Source of the DNA: Candidatus Enterococcus myersii
Lineage (GTDB): Bacteria; Bacillota; Bacilli; Lactobacillales; Enterococcaceae
Reading direction: 5' to 3'
DNA length: 64,000 bases
NCBI RefSeq assembly: GCF_017316025.1
Contig: NZ_JAFLVT010000007.1
Coordinates: 1 to 64,000 of the forward strand
The notes under the pieces: model-generated
What the model was told of the DNA's origin: nothing
The model's input: the letters and a program-made list of their open reading frames with translations, nothing else
Databases searched by the model: none
Made by a program: the position numbers and the translations under genes
Shown here: positions 1-9,927 of the stretch, one piece after another
Numbering within the stretch: position 1 is the stretch's first letter
How the letters are laid out: each line of letters opens with the position of its first letter

Positions 1-72
1 AGATTTAATACTAACACCATATACATTTTACGATGAGAATAACAAAAAGTTAATATCTTTATACAAAAAAAT

Positions 73-108
73 GTTCCCTCAATATTAAATAGCCATTTTT
101 GAGAGAAC
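73..108 (-). terminator. Probable terminator of the teichoic-acid operon
   Basis: A 10-bp inverted repeat with one mismatch (GTTCCCTCAA at 73-82, TTGAGAGAAC at 99-108) is followed, reading leftward, by a run of seven T at 66-72. It lies about 90 bases beyond the stop codon of the epimerase gene, so it probably ends the operon transcribed from about 11.1 kb. I see no gene in bases 1-72. Confidence 0.6.
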
Positions 109-194
109 ACTAAAAAAATCATTGAAAACTAAAATGAATTACATGTACTACGTTAGAGTTTATAATACGGGATATCAGTCAATAAATTGAAATT

Positions 195-1136
195 TTATAA
201 TTCGTTTTCCAAATATAATTTAATACCATTTTCTACGGAATATTTTGGAGTGAACCCTAGCGATTTTAGTTTATCTATATTTGAGTATGAATAACGGATA
301 TCACCTTCTCTAGTTGGCAAATAATTTATTTTCAAGCTAGATTGAAAATAATCATCATAAATAGAGATAATTTTATTTAAAGAGGTTGCCTTTCCCGTTC
401 CGACATTATATACGTTTCCACGAGAATTTTTAGACTCTGATACCAGAATAAGAGCTTGAACTACATCATCAATGAAGACAAAATCACGCTCTTGTTTTCC
501 ATCGCCAAAGACATTAAAAATAGCATTTTCTCCAGCTACTTTTTGCTTATATCGATCTGTTATAATAGATAATACTCCTGAATATGGCGATTGGGGATTT
601 TGATTCATCCCATATACATTAAAAAATCTAACCGCTGAACCAGGAACATTATATAAATCATTATAAAGTAGTACAAATTGTTCCGAAGCAAACTTATCAA
701 CTGCGTAAGGCGACAGTGGCTTTATTTGAGAATTTTCTTTTTTAGGTAAACTTGGGTCGTCACCATATACTGCGGCAGACGATGCAAAAACCACTCTTCT
801 GATATTTTTTTGTTTCTCTTTTATTAGCTCTAAAATATTTAAATTAGCATCCAAATTCACCTCATGCGTCTCTATTGGTCGTTGTATTGAATCTGCGACA
901 CTTGCAATTGCAGCTAATAAAAATACATAATCAAACTGTGTCTCATTAAATAATTTTTCCATTAATTCTTTGTTGCGAATATCACCTTCAACAAAATGAA
1001 TTCGTTCAATATCCAGATTTTCTTTTTTGCCCATTGATAAATCATCAATAACAGTTACTTCATGGCCATTTTTTATTAATTCTTTAGCTAGTGAGGAGCC
1101 AATAAACCCTGCTCCTCCCGTAATTAAATACTTCAT
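195..1136 (-). CDS. NAD-dependent epimerase/dehydratase, UDP-sugar 4-epimerase type
   Basis: This 313-aa protein is an extended short-chain dehydrogenase that interconverts nucleotide sugars, typically UDP-glucose/UDP-galactose or the N-acetylated or uronic forms. The sequence shows an N-terminal Rossmann motif GGAGFIGS (residues 7-14), an Ala/Ser-rich catalytic region containing SSAAVYG, and the YxxxK catalytic pair in SPYAVDK around residue 142. The length fits the GalE family. The start is an ATG preceded by AAGGAG. It is the last gene of the teichoic-acid operon, 15 bases after the 1151-aa transferase. It therefore plausibly supplies the sugar donor for the glycosyltransferase domains of the two large upstream proteins. 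The substrate cannot be read from the sequence, so I give no gene symbol. Confidence 0.85.
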   Translation of the reverse strand: MKYLITGGAGFIGSSLAKELIKNGHEVTVIDDLSMGKKENLDIERIHFVEGDIRNKELMEKLFNETQFDYVFLLAAIASVADSIQRPIETHEVNLDANLNILELIKEKQKNIRRVVFASSAAVYGDDPSLPKKENSQIKPLSPYAVDKFASEQFVLLYNDLYNVPGSAVRFFNVYGMNQNPQSPYSGVLSIITDRYKQKVAGENAIFNVFGDGKQERDFVFIDDVVQALILVSESKNSRGNVYNVGTGKATSLNKIISIYDDYFQSSLKINYLPTREGDIRYSYSNIDKLKSLGFTPKYSVENGIKLYLENEL

Positions 1137-1151
1137 AAATATCGATCTCCT

Positions 1152-4100
1152 TTATATTAATTTACTATAAAACATCTTCATGGCTTCCTGATTATACACA
1201 ATCGGATCAAATTCGGCCGCTTGAATATGAGTTTTATAAGCTAACACAATCATTTCAGCTATACCTTCTATAGAGTTATCTTTTGCTAACAGCCCTTTTC
1301 TACCACTATCCAAAACATATTCAGTAGCAGGAATTCTTGTTGTAGCAACTGGAACTTGAAGTGCCATTGCTTCTAACAATACCATTGGCTGTCCTTCATA
1401 TGCTGATGTCAAAGTAAATAGCTGGCAATTTTTTAATATCTGAAATGGGTTATTTAAATGTCCTAATAAAAAGATTGAATCATTTAATTTTAACCGATCA
1501 ACTAAATCAATTAATTCTTTTCTCATTGGACCATCACCTAGAAGGTATAACCGAAGTTGCGGAATCTCTTTTAGCGCTTTTGCAAAGGCCATAATGAGCT
1601 TATCTTGTTGCTTTTCAGGAGAAAGTCTACCCATTGTTATAATATTATAATACGAATCTTTATCATCTGGAAAAGAGACAAACCGCTTCGTAAGGTCAAT
1701 TTTTCCAAAAAGTTCATCAATTACTATTTCCTCTTCTTGTACAAAACGTCCTTCAGAATCTTTATAAAAAATGCCCACAGTTGTAAAAATTTTTTCCACT
1801 AAATAAACAGTTATTTCATCTTTAACAGTTTCTATTTCATTATCTGGCAGTTTCCCGATAACAAAATTTCCAGACAATAATGTAGCTTTTCCCAAAAACG
1901 ATTCTCTAGATATCTCTGCAAATTCACTAACGAAATCAAGGTTTACTTCATTTACATATCCAATAAGCTCGTTTTCTGACCAAAGTCGGTAGTAAATTCC
2001 ATAACGATTTTTTACTTTTAGTGAATAATTATAGATTTTGTTTTTGTCTTCAACAATTTCAAGCTCCTTATTCTGAACTGCCTCAGCCCAGTTATCACTT
2101 TCTGGAAAGTCTACTATTCTAGCAAAGCCAACTTCATTGACCGTTTCACATATTCTATCCTTCAAAGACACAATCTTATGTCTATTCGTAAAACGATTTT
2201 TCATTTTTCTAAGACCTAATGATTTATCAGTAATTTTGAGTGCAGAATCATTCACCCAACCAATCGTTTCATTATTAATTTCCATTTGATAATATATTGA
2301 GTCATCAGATAAAGTAATCATTTTATTCAAATGAACAAGCAGATAACGATAATTTTTTACATCACCCACTTTTCTAGCTGTCTCATGAGTAGGTAAATCA
2401 ATCCAAACAATTGCTTTACTTTTTGCTCGAATATAGCCATATAGATTTATATCAGTTTCTGTTTCCACTGTAGGATATTTTTTATCAAACTCTCCTGCAT
2501 CACACCAACCGAAATAAATATCATTAATTAAGATTTTATAGCGACTTAATTTTTTCTCATCGTCTTCATAGTAAGCAATCGTGCTGATTTCATCTGCTTC
2601 GCTAAAAGTATATATTTCAAAATCAACACTATCATATTTATCAAATACCTTAAATGCTTTAATATGAGGAACTATATTTATCTTCATTTTTGTAATTAAT
2701 GAATTATTCTCAATGATTTTTAAGGGACTGTCGAAAAGTTTAACTAAATCTAAACTATTCAGAACGTTCGTAATTTTTTCTGGATCAACATAGTATTTAA
2801 GTTTATCTGCATTAATTTGTTCCATGATTGGTGATACTGTGATTAATTGATCAAATTTAGCATACATCGTAAAAATTAAAGACAATGGTCTAAAATGTAT
2901 CTTTATGCCATTTACTTCTCTATCTCTATCAGCAATCATGTCGCTATGCATATAACACAATTTTTTATCAGCATTACTAGCAGCAATATATTTGGCCCAA
3001 TAATGGCTATATCCACTAAAATCAATGGCAACATCAAAATGTAAGTTAGCAAAAATTCTTTTAGCTTCTCTTTCAAATGAATGCCAAGGAAAAGAGTCAG
3101 ATGTAATTTTTTGTAAATTTTTTGAAGCAAACAATTTATTAACATAATCATTTTCTTCTTTGGTTAAAATTGCATAACCAGGTTTATAAATGAATCTGCA
3201 TTCATTAGGAATTGATAAGATATTATCAATTTGTACTTTCTTTTTGGGATAACCAGAAAAACAGGTAACATCGTATTTACTATAATCGATATTTTTAAGT
3301 AAATTTATCAAACTGCTAGTTATACCATTATTGTTCATCCCACCAACGTAAAAAAGCAACTTTTTCTTTTCTGATTTGCACTTAACTACGTTTCTATTTT
3401 CTAGTAGATTATCTTTAAAAATGTATTCAACGACTGATTTAGTTACATTACCATCATCGTATGGACAAAATAATTCTTTCGCTCTTTGATATTTCTCTTG
3501 ATATGTGGTAGAAATATCAGACAATTTATTAAAGCTTTCAATAACCTCATCCATTGTTTCTAATACCGGTCCTGGAAATATCTCTTCTCCAAAATAAAGA
3601 CCTCGTTCATTACTATACAAATCCTTATCCCAACAATAAAAAAGAATAGGTTTATTCGTTACTAGAAAATCAAAGAAAATACTAGAATAGTCCGTCAACA
3701 AAACATCAACACCTGCCATAACAAAGTTAGGATCAAATTCATCTGGCACCATGTATGCAGTAAGATCTGAATATTCAATTGCTTTTTTATATAGATAAGG
3801 ATGTACTTTAATCAAAACATTATATTTATTGCCTATTTTTGCTCTTAACAAGTTACTTTCTGCAATTATTTGCTCAATTGAATCAGTTGGCTTGGTAATG
3901 GAACTCCCCTTCCAAGTAGGGCAATACAATACTGTTTGTTTTCCAGTATCCATTTTTATCCCTGCATTAATTAATGCTTGCACACTATTCTCTGATTTTG
4001 TATTTAACGTGACGTCAATTCTAGGATAGCCAAACTCCAATATTTCTCCCGGAAAAATACCATCCAGCTTAAAACTTTCTGTATACATTTTAGTGGTATG

Positions 4101-4607
4101 TGAGTTTGGACTAATCAGATAGTCTGAAAACAAAAAATTTCGAACAACATTTTGAAGTCCCGCCGGATTTCCATCTTGAATATCATATCCCATTTTTTTA
4201 AGTGGGGTACCGTGCCATGTGTTAATACAAATTTGCTCTTTCTTAGGAATAAAAAAAGATTGAAAAGTAGCGTTGTTAATTAAATATTTTGCAGAAGAAA
4301 GGACTTTAACATACTCTCTTGTATTTCGCTCTACAAATTCTACATTAGGCAAATGAAATAGTGCGCCTAGTGAAGATTCATCCAATAAATCCGTTTTACA
4401 CCACACATGTTTAAAATTTTTGAATTCTGGATTAACTATTAAATACTCAAAAATCGCGGCAGGAGAATCAATTGCACTTTGACCGTCACGACTTTCATAA
4501 AAAATCAAATTATCATCAATATTTTCGTTTTCGTAGTCTTCAGCAAACCAAGTAGAGAGCTGTAAGGAAACATTTTGTTTTTTTTCAAAAATATTTTTTA
4601 ATTTCAT
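1152..4607 (-). CDS. Giant teichoic-acid enzyme: glycerophosphotransferase + GT4 glycosyltransferase with inserted GW-like repeats
   Basis: This 1151-aa protein has three parts. Residues about 30-400 are a CDP-glycerol:glycerophosphotransferase domain (TagB/TagF family): WHGTPLKKMG at 131-140, HP at 269-270 and DYSSIFFDF at 306-314 are the family's conserved and catalytic motifs. Residues about 415-625 look like the N-terminal half of a GT4 (GT-B fold) glycosyltransferase, with GITSSLINLL at 429-438. Residues about 987-1125 are the GT4 C-terminal half, with TMGRLSPEKQ at 991-1000 and the donor-site EGQPMVLLE at 1071-1079. Between the halves, about 645-965 holds degenerate SH3/GW-like repeats (YFGW near 698-701, IGWV at 782-785, IGYV at 882-885). 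I see no signal peptide or membrane helix, so it is likely cytoplasmic. It resembles the 1095-aa neighbour throughout. Polymerisation of a glycosylated glycerol-phosphate chain is inferred. The ATG is preceded by AGGGTG. Confidence 0.8.
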   Translation of the reverse strand: MKLKNIFEKKQNVSLQLSTWFAEDYENENIDDNLIFYESRDGQSAIDSPAAIFEYLIVNPEFKNFKHVWCKTDLLDESSLGALFHLPNVEFVERNTREYVKVLSSAKYLINNATFQSFFIPKKEQICINTWHGTPLKKMGYDIQDGNPAGLQNVVRNFLFSDYLISPNSHTTKMYTESFKLDGIFPGEILEFGYPRIDVTLNTKSENSVQALINAGIKMDTGKQTVLYCPTWKGSSITKPTDSIEQIIAESNLLRAKIGNKYNVLIKVHPYLYKKAIEYSDLTAYMVPDEFDPNFVMAGVDVLLTDYSSIFFDFLVTNKPILFYCWDKDLYSNERGLYFGEEIFPGPVLETMDEVIESFNKLSDISTTYQEKYQRAKELFCPYDDGNVTKSVVEYIFKDNLLENRNVVKCKSEKKKLLFYVGGMNNNGITSSLINLLKNIDYSKYDVTCFSGYPKKKVQIDNILSIPNECRFIYKPGYAILTKEENDYVNKLFASKNLQKITSDSFPWHSFEREAKRIFANLHFDVAIDFSGYSHYWAKYIAASNADKKLCYMHSDMIADRDREVNGIKIHFRPLSLIFTMYAKFDQLITVSPIMEQINADKLKYYVDPEKITNVLNSLDLVKLFDSPLKIIENNSLITKMKINIVPHIKAFKVFDKYDSVDFEIYTFSEADEISTIAYYEDDEKKLSRYKILINDIYFGWCDAGEFDKKYPTVETETDINLYGYIRAKSKAIVWIDLPTHETARKVGDVKNYRYLLVHLNKMITLSDDSIYYQMEINNETIGWVNDSALKITDKSLGLRKMKNRFTNRHKIVSLKDRICETVNEVGFARIVDFPESDNWAEAVQNKELEIVEDKNKIYNYSLKVKNRYGIYYRLWSENELIGYVNEVNLDFVSEFAEISRESFLGKATLLSGNFVIGKLPDNEIETVKDEITVYLVEKIFTTVGIFYKDSEGRFVQEEEIVIDELFGKIDLTKRFVSFPDDKDSYYNIITMGRLSPEKQQDKLIMAFAKALKEIPQLRLYLLGDGPMRKELIDLVDRLKLNDSIFLLGHLNNPFQILKNCQLFTLTSAYEGQPMVLLEAMALQVPVATTRIPATEYVLDSGRKGLLAKDNSIEGIAEMIVLAYKTHIQAAEFDPIVYNQEAMKMFYSKLI

Positions 4608-4657
4608 TCATTTTCACCCTTCAAATGATAGTCACTTATTATCAATAATTTTAAAAT

Positions 4658-7600
4658 CTATTTCAAATTTTCATAAAACATTACTATAGCATCGTAATTA
4701 TAAGCTTGTGCATTAAATTTGGCATAGCTCACTTTATCTTTAAGGTAAGCTTCAATTCCTTCTTCAAGTGACTGAACATTCGTTCCATGGATATAACCTC
4801 CGTACTTATTTTGCAATACAGAACGATTAGCTGGAATATCAGTAGCTATAACGTTCATTCCGAGGGTTAGAGCTTCTAATAATACCATAGGCTGTCCTTC
4901 GTAAATTGAAGGCAAAATAAACAAGTCACATTTTTTCATAATTGAAAATGGGTCTTTTCTATGGCCTAATAAATATACTGCGTTTTGAAGATCCAACTCT
5001 CTGATTAAATTTTGTATATCGTTTTTCAAGTCGCCTTCACCAAGGATAAATAATTTGATGTTTTCATGCTCTTTTGTCAAATATTTAAATGCCCGAATAA
5101 GATTCAATTGATTCTTTTCAGGAGAAAATCTTCCCATTGTAATCATATTAAAGTTGTTTGGATTAATGTTGTCAATTGCATTACCACTTATGTCCTGTAA
5201 ATTTTCTTCATTTCTCTTTTTGGAGCACACAGAGACGTCTTTTATTAATTTAACCGCATCAGAAGATACCCATAGCATTAAAGAATTGAAATTCGTTAAA
5301 AACAACTCTTTTTCTTGAATTACAATTCGTTTTGTAATTGTAAGAGTATGTCCAACGTAATTAGTTAAATCAATATCTACTGGAACGTTAGGAATTTTTT
5401 TTTCGTCATCTGATAAAACAACAGCTGGTTGTCCAATAAGAACCCCATTTCTGAATTTTTCGTCAAATTCTTGAGAAATTTGTATTTTATTTTTACGGAT
5501 TAAATAATTACGTAAAAAAGAAAATTTACGCATATCATGGATATTGGTTACAAATTTTTGCTCTACCCATCCAACTTCTCCGTCGTATGTCTGAATTAAA
5601 GAGTAATTGCCTGCCTCTGTTATAGCAATTCGATTCACTCCAACATATGTTTTGTCCAGGTAGCTTAATGGTGACACTTTTTTACTATTTTCAGCAGGGC
5701 TGGAATAAATAAAACCGTCCAGACTTTTAGAAATTGTTACTAATTGATAGACTGATTTAAACTTAACTTCAAATGTTACTTTTATACTTAATAAATCTAA
5801 ATCTATCCACCCAACATAAATTCCATTAACCGTAATCTTAGCGTATCTTTTTTTGTTCAGGAGTATGGTTGCCACAACATAAACTCTACTATCACCAAAT
5901 ATTTTCAACTTTTCAAATCTATTCTGCGTAAGATTGTTCAAATTTTTAGCAATTAAATAATTCCCAGATTCTTTTATTTTTGCCGTATATCTTTTAAAAT
6001 TCAGAGAATTTTCGGAGATTTTATCGTCATTGGTATCAGTTTGGTTTAAATTCAATAGTTTATCGATATCTAACAAATTATTAGCATAACCTAACTGCGT
6101 TGCTTTAACATATTTTGCTAATTTTATCCTGTTCACTTCCATTGTTTCTTCAGACACGCTTAAAATTCGATCAAAATAGCGATAAAGTAGAAATACCCCT
6201 GCAAGGTTATTTTTGTGGACTTTCTTGCCATCAATCACTTTTTCAGATTCACTCAACAAATCATTATGCTGATAAATTATTTTTTTTGTCGCAGGCATAT
6301 TGCAAATTATTCTTGCCCAATAAAAACTATAACCACTAAAATCAATTGCAGCATCAAAGAAGACTCCACCTACAATTCTTCTGGAGTCTTGATAGTAAGA
6401 AAATTTAGGATAAATATTTCTTAAAAATTTGAACTTTCCAAAAGACTTGAAAACATTTTCTCTAAAATAGTCAGATCTTTTATAAAGCTTTCCGTTTGGT
6501 ATAAATAATAGTCGTGCCTGTTTAGGAATATTGTTGATTACATTTTCTTCTTCATTTGACAAACCTTTTCCCAGAAGTATTGAAACATCATATTTTTTAT
6601 AATCAATATTTTTAAGTAAATTCATGAAGCTAGAGGTTATACCGTTTTTCTTTAAACGGCCTGGATAAATTAACAACTTTTTTTTACGATCTGTTAACGA
6701 AATTTCTTTTATTTCCTTTTGAGACTGATTAAAAAAAATTCGATTTACATATTTTTCAGTAGTATTGCCATCATCATAGGGAACGAACTTGATTTTAAAT
6801 GCATTGTATTTACTCTGATACTTCTTTGATACCTCAGATAAATTTTCAATTGTCAATAAAAGCTCATCGATATTCTCAACAATTGGACCAGGTAACGTAT
6901 CTTCTGATAAGTACATTCCTCTTTGATTTTGGTAAAGATCGCGATCCCATGCATAAAAAATAATAGGTCGATCAGTCACAAGAAAATCAAAAAAGATACT
7001 CGAATAGTCTGTAATTAACAAATCTACACCGGCCATTAAAGCATTTGCATCTATAAAATCTGGGACAAGCATGTCTTTAATTTTCGGATTATTTTTTAAA
7101 CTTTGATACAAATATGGGTGAACCTTAAGTAAAAAATTGTATTTACCTGCCAACTTATTTTTTAGTAATAAAGATTCTTGAATTATTTGTTCCTGATCGT
7201 TATTTGGTTCAGTTATTGAAGTCCCCTTCCAAGTAGGTGTGTATAAAATTGTCGGTAAATTCACATCGAGGAATAAATTATTAGTAGCTAACTCTGCAAA
7301 AATTACCTTCCTATCATTCTGAAGTGTAGCATCAATTCTAGGGTAACCACCTTCTAGAATCTTTCCTTCATAAATTCCGGCTAAGCGATAGCTTTGACTA
7401 AAAATATGTGATGTATGGCTATTAGGAGATAAAATATAGTCAGTCATTAAAAAATTCCGCAATACATTATGTGAATGAGAAAGATCACCAGGGATGTCAA
7501 ATCCCATTAATTTTAGTGGCGTTCCATGCCAAGTATTGATATAGACTTGTTCCTCTCTTTTGGAAAAGAAACCCTGAAAAGTAGCATTATTAACTAGATA

Positions 7601-7945
7601 GTGTGCTGTAGCTAACCAACGTAAATACTCTTTTGAATTTCTTTCTACTATACTGACTCTATTTGGAAATTGATCTTTAAAATATTTTGCTTTTGGGTTA
7701 TCTTTATCATTTATCACCCATATGTGGTGATATGATTCAAATCGACTATCGCCAATAAGGAAATTAAATAAAGCCAATGGCGAATCTACAATTGATCCCC
7801 CGTCCCTTACCTCGTATAAAATCGTATTTTTGACAATCGGAGATTGATAGTATTTTGCATACAATGTTTGAATTCGTGTTCTTTTTGAAAAAGAGATTCT
7901 CGCAAAATCAATAACCGTCTGCTTAACAAAACTTTTTAAACTCAT
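4658..7945 (-). CDS. Giant teichoic-acid enzyme, paralogue of the 1151-aa protein
   Basis: This 1095-aa protein has the same architecture as its downstream neighbour. The glycerophosphotransferase domain spans about 35-400 (WHGTPLKLMG at 139-148, DYSSIFFDF at 313-321). A GT4 N-terminal half spans about 420-630 (NGITSSFMNLL near 434-444, FSGYSFYWAR near 536-545). SH3/GW-like repeats span about 650-900 (VGW at 711-713 and 791-793, LW at 891-892). The GT4 C-terminal half spans about 933-1075 (TMGRFSPEKN at 936-945, EGQPMVLLE at 1016-1024). The catalytic motifs are kept while the repeat region has diverged most between the paralogues, which suggests different acceptors or polymers. No signal peptide or membrane helix is seen. 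The ATG is preceded by GAGGAAAAAAT. An alternative is two successive steps of one chain rather than redundant enzymes. Confidence 0.8.
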   Translation of the reverse strand: MSLKSFVKQTVIDFARISFSKRTRIQTLYAKYYQSPIVKNTILYEVRDGGSIVDSPLALFNFLIGDSRFESYHHIWVINDKDNPKAKYFKDQFPNRVSIVERNSKEYLRWLATAHYLVNNATFQGFFSKREEQVYINTWHGTPLKLMGFDIPGDLSHSHNVLRNFLMTDYILSPNSHTSHIFSQSYRLAGIYEGKILEGGYPRIDATLQNDRKVIFAELATNNLFLDVNLPTILYTPTWKGTSITEPNNDQEQIIQESLLLKNKLAGKYNFLLKVHPYLYQSLKNNPKIKDMLVPDFIDANALMAGVDLLITDYSSIFFDFLVTDRPIIFYAWDRDLYQNQRGMYLSEDTLPGPIVENIDELLLTIENLSEVSKKYQSKYNAFKIKFVPYDDGNTTEKYVNRIFFNQSQKEIKEISLTDRKKKLLIYPGRLKKNGITSSFMNLLKNIDYKKYDVSILLGKGLSNEEENVINNIPKQARLLFIPNGKLYKRSDYFRENVFKSFGKFKFLRNIYPKFSYYQDSRRIVGGVFFDAAIDFSGYSFYWARIICNMPATKKIIYQHNDLLSESEKVIDGKKVHKNNLAGVFLLYRYFDRILSVSEETMEVNRIKLAKYVKATQLGYANNLLDIDKLLNLNQTDTNDDKISENSLNFKRYTAKIKESGNYLIAKNLNNLTQNRFEKLKIFGDSRVYVVATILLNKKRYAKITVNGIYVGWIDLDLLSIKVTFEVKFKSVYQLVTISKSLDGFIYSSPAENSKKVSPLSYLDKTYVGVNRIAITEAGNYSLIQTYDGEVGWVEQKFVTNIHDMRKFSFLRNYLIRKNKIQISQEFDEKFRNGVLIGQPAVVLSDDEKKIPNVPVDIDLTNYVGHTLTITKRIVIQEKELFLTNFNSLMLWVSSDAVKLIKDVSVCSKKRNEENLQDISGNAIDNINPNNFNMITMGRFSPEKNQLNLIRAFKYLTKEHENIKLFILGEGDLKNDIQNLIRELDLQNAVYLLGHRKDPFSIMKKCDLFILPSIYEGQPMVLLEALTLGMNVIATDIPANRSVLQNKYGGYIHGTNVQSLEEGIEAYLKDKVSYAKFNAQAYNYDAIVMFYENLK

Positions 7946-8027
7946 ATTTTTTCCTCAATTTCTAAAAATAAGATAATCACTGTCATCAAAGCAATCATAT
8001 AAATTTTTCAACTTTATTTAGTTCATA

Positions 8028-9203
8028 TTAATTTTTAACAATTTGACTAACTTTTTGAGATGCATCACCAAGCTCCCAACCGGCAAACATCAGATTAAAA
8101 GCTTGTATTTTTCCTTCATGTTCTCGCGAAAGTCCAGTTCTACAAAAATATTTTAATTGTTCATAAAAACTAGGTGTATCCGTAACTATAGGGCCCGGTA
8201 CTTCATTATAATCAAAATAAAAACCTCTTAATTCTTCTTGATAATGCTCAATATCATATGGATAAAACATCATTGGACGTTCTAATATCGCATAATCAAA
8301 CATAACAGAAGAATAGTCCGTAATCATCATATCACTAATTAAATACAGTTCATTGATGTCTTCTTCTAGACAGACTTTAACATTTCTTTCAAATCCAGTA
8401 ATGTCAATAGTATCTCCCACCAAATAGTGTGGTCGAATAATAAATATATCGCTTGGGTTCAATATTGAAACTATCTGCTCCAAATCAAAAGGCATATAAA
8501 ATTTGTAATTTCCTTTGCTAATAAAATAATCATCTCGCCATGTTGGTGCATAAAGAATAACACGACCGTCTTCCTTACCAAGGATTCTCTTCTTTAGCTG
8601 TCTCTTATAATTGTCATCGTTCTTTTTTTGTACCAAAATATCATTTCGTGGATAGCCAGTATCAAGAAACTTATTTTTAAAGCCAAAAGCCCGCTTAAAT
8701 ATTTTTTTGGAATATTCATTTGGAGCAATTAAATAATCCCAGCGTGAGGATTCAAAGATAAATTCTCTTTTGTATACTGAATTATCTGTTCCCGGCATCG
8801 ATACCGTTTCAATATCTAATCCCAATTTTTTTAAGGGGGTTCCATGCCAAGTCTGGATATAGGTTGTTCCTTTGTTCTTTTTCAACCAATGGGGCATACG
8901 CGCATTAAAAACCCAGAATTGGGACCTAGGTGTAAAAAATAGCCACTTTAACGAGAAGCGCTTGATGAACTTAAAATCAGGAAACTCTTTTTTTGCTTTA
9001 TCATAAAGGGAAGGTTTTACCCCCCACACTAAATCCCAATCCAGTTGCTGTTTTTTTAATTCGAGATAAATATAGTAAGGGTTATCAGAAGGTAGTTTGC
9101 CATTAAAGGATTCAAAAAGAACCGACTTTTTTTTAACTGGAAACAAACTAGCAATAATATTAAAGAAAATCCGATAAATGCGACTAATTACTTTTTTAAT
9201 CAT
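8028..9203 (-). CDS. CDP-glycerol glycerophosphotransferase family protein (TagF/TarF-like)
   Basis: This 391-aa single-domain member of the TagF/TarF family transfers glycerol phosphate from CDP-glycerol to a lipid-linked acceptor at the cytoplasmic face of the membrane. It carries WHGTPLKKLG in the first half and DYSSVMFDY in the second, the conserved motifs that hold the catalytic His and CDP-glycerol-binding residues, plus FIIRPHY between them. The basic, hydrophobic N-terminus (KKVISRIYRIFFNIIASLF) fits a membrane-association helix. I chose the third codon of the open frame as start because GAGGA sits six bases before it; it then overlaps the end of the TagA-like gene by eight bases. It could be the priming (TarF) or the polymerising (TagF) enzyme; its small size favours few additions. 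Confidence 0.85.
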   Translation of the reverse strand: MIKKVISRIYRIFFNIIASLFPVKKKSVLFESFNGKLPSDNPYYIYLELKKQQLDWDLVWGVKPSLYDKAKKEFPDFKFIKRFSLKWLFFTPRSQFWVFNARMPHWLKKNKGTTYIQTWHGTPLKKLGLDIETVSMPGTDNSVYKREFIFESSRWDYLIAPNEYSKKIFKRAFGFKNKFLDTGYPRNDILVQKKNDDNYKRQLKKRILGKEDGRVILYAPTWRDDYFISKGNYKFYMPFDLEQIVSILNPSDIFIIRPHYLVGDTIDITGFERNVKVCLEEDINELYLISDMMITDYSSVMFDYAILERPMMFYPYDIEHYQEELRGFYFDYNEVPGPIVTDTPSFYEQLKYFCRTGLSREHEGKIQAFNLMFAGWELGDASQKVSQIVKN

Positions 9204-9927
9204 TACCATTCCTCATCTTCCACCACAAACTTTTTACTACAAAAATCGGTAACTGTACAATTCGACCAATTCGCGTCGGATTGCTTAATGAGCGATATAG
9301 CCACTCTAAATGTGTTTTAATAAAAAAATCTGGTGCACGTTTAACATGTCCGCTTAAAACATCAAAACTTCCCCCGACATCTTGAAAGACGTGTGCGTTG
9401 ACACTACCCATATTTTCTGCCAGCCAAAGTTCTTGGCGGGGAAAACCTAAAGCAACAAATATAAAATCTGGTTTTACTTTATTCATCGCCGCCACGATTT
9501 CATGATCATCCATTTTTGTATAACCATCAATGCTGCCTACAACGATCAAATTAGGATAGTCTTTTTGAATATTTTTGATGGCATCTTGTAAAATTTCTGG
9601 TTTAGCGCCATAAAAAAAACACTTTTTTTGTGTCTTATTGGCATATTCCAAAAGTTTTACCATTAAGTCAAAGCCGGCTACGCGTTCTTTAATTTTACCA
9701 CCGGTCATTTTTGAGACTAAAACAACGCCGATGCCATCAGGAATGCGATGTGTACTTTTGGCAAGTAAATCAATTACACTGGGATATTTGTTAGCTTCAA
9801 GCGCAATTTGCGGGTTGACACTAATGATGCTCATTTTCTGGTTACCTTCTAAAAATTTAGGGACATCTGTTAAAATGTCTTCATACGTAATTTGATCAAC
9901 GGGCAGCCCTAAAATCATTTCCCTCAT
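9196..9927 (-). CDS. tagA: WecG/TagA/CpsF-family N-acetylmannosaminyltransferase
   Basis: This 243-aa GT26 enzyme is expected to add N-acetylmannosamine from UDP-ManNAc to undecaprenyl-PP-GlcNAc, completing the linkage-unit disaccharide of wall teichoic acid. Family hallmarks are visible: SVNPQIA near residue 37, PDGIGVV near 64-70 with the catalytic-region Asp, FFYGAKPEI near 98-106, and the C-terminal half with ALGFPRQELW and QDVGGSFDVLSG. The length matches TagA/TarA. Its ATG overlaps the upstream TagB-like gene's TGA in an ATGA arrangement, indicating translational coupling; a second in-frame ATG three codons later has a closer GAGGG. It sits between a TagB-like and a TagF-like gene, exactly the partners of a WTA pathway. 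Confidence 0.9.
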   Translation of the reverse strand: MREMILGLPVDQITYEDILTDVPKFLEGNQKMSIISVNPQIALEANKYPSVIDLLAKSTHRIPDGIGVVLVSKMTGGKIKERVAGFDLMVKLLEYANKTQKKCFFYGAKPEILQDAIKNIQKDYPNLIVVGSIDGYTKMDDHEIVAAMNKVKPDFIFVALGFPRQELWLAENMGSVNAHVFQDVGGSFDVLSGHVKRAPDFFIKTHLEWLYRSLSNPTRIGRIVQLPIFVVKSLWWKMRNGND

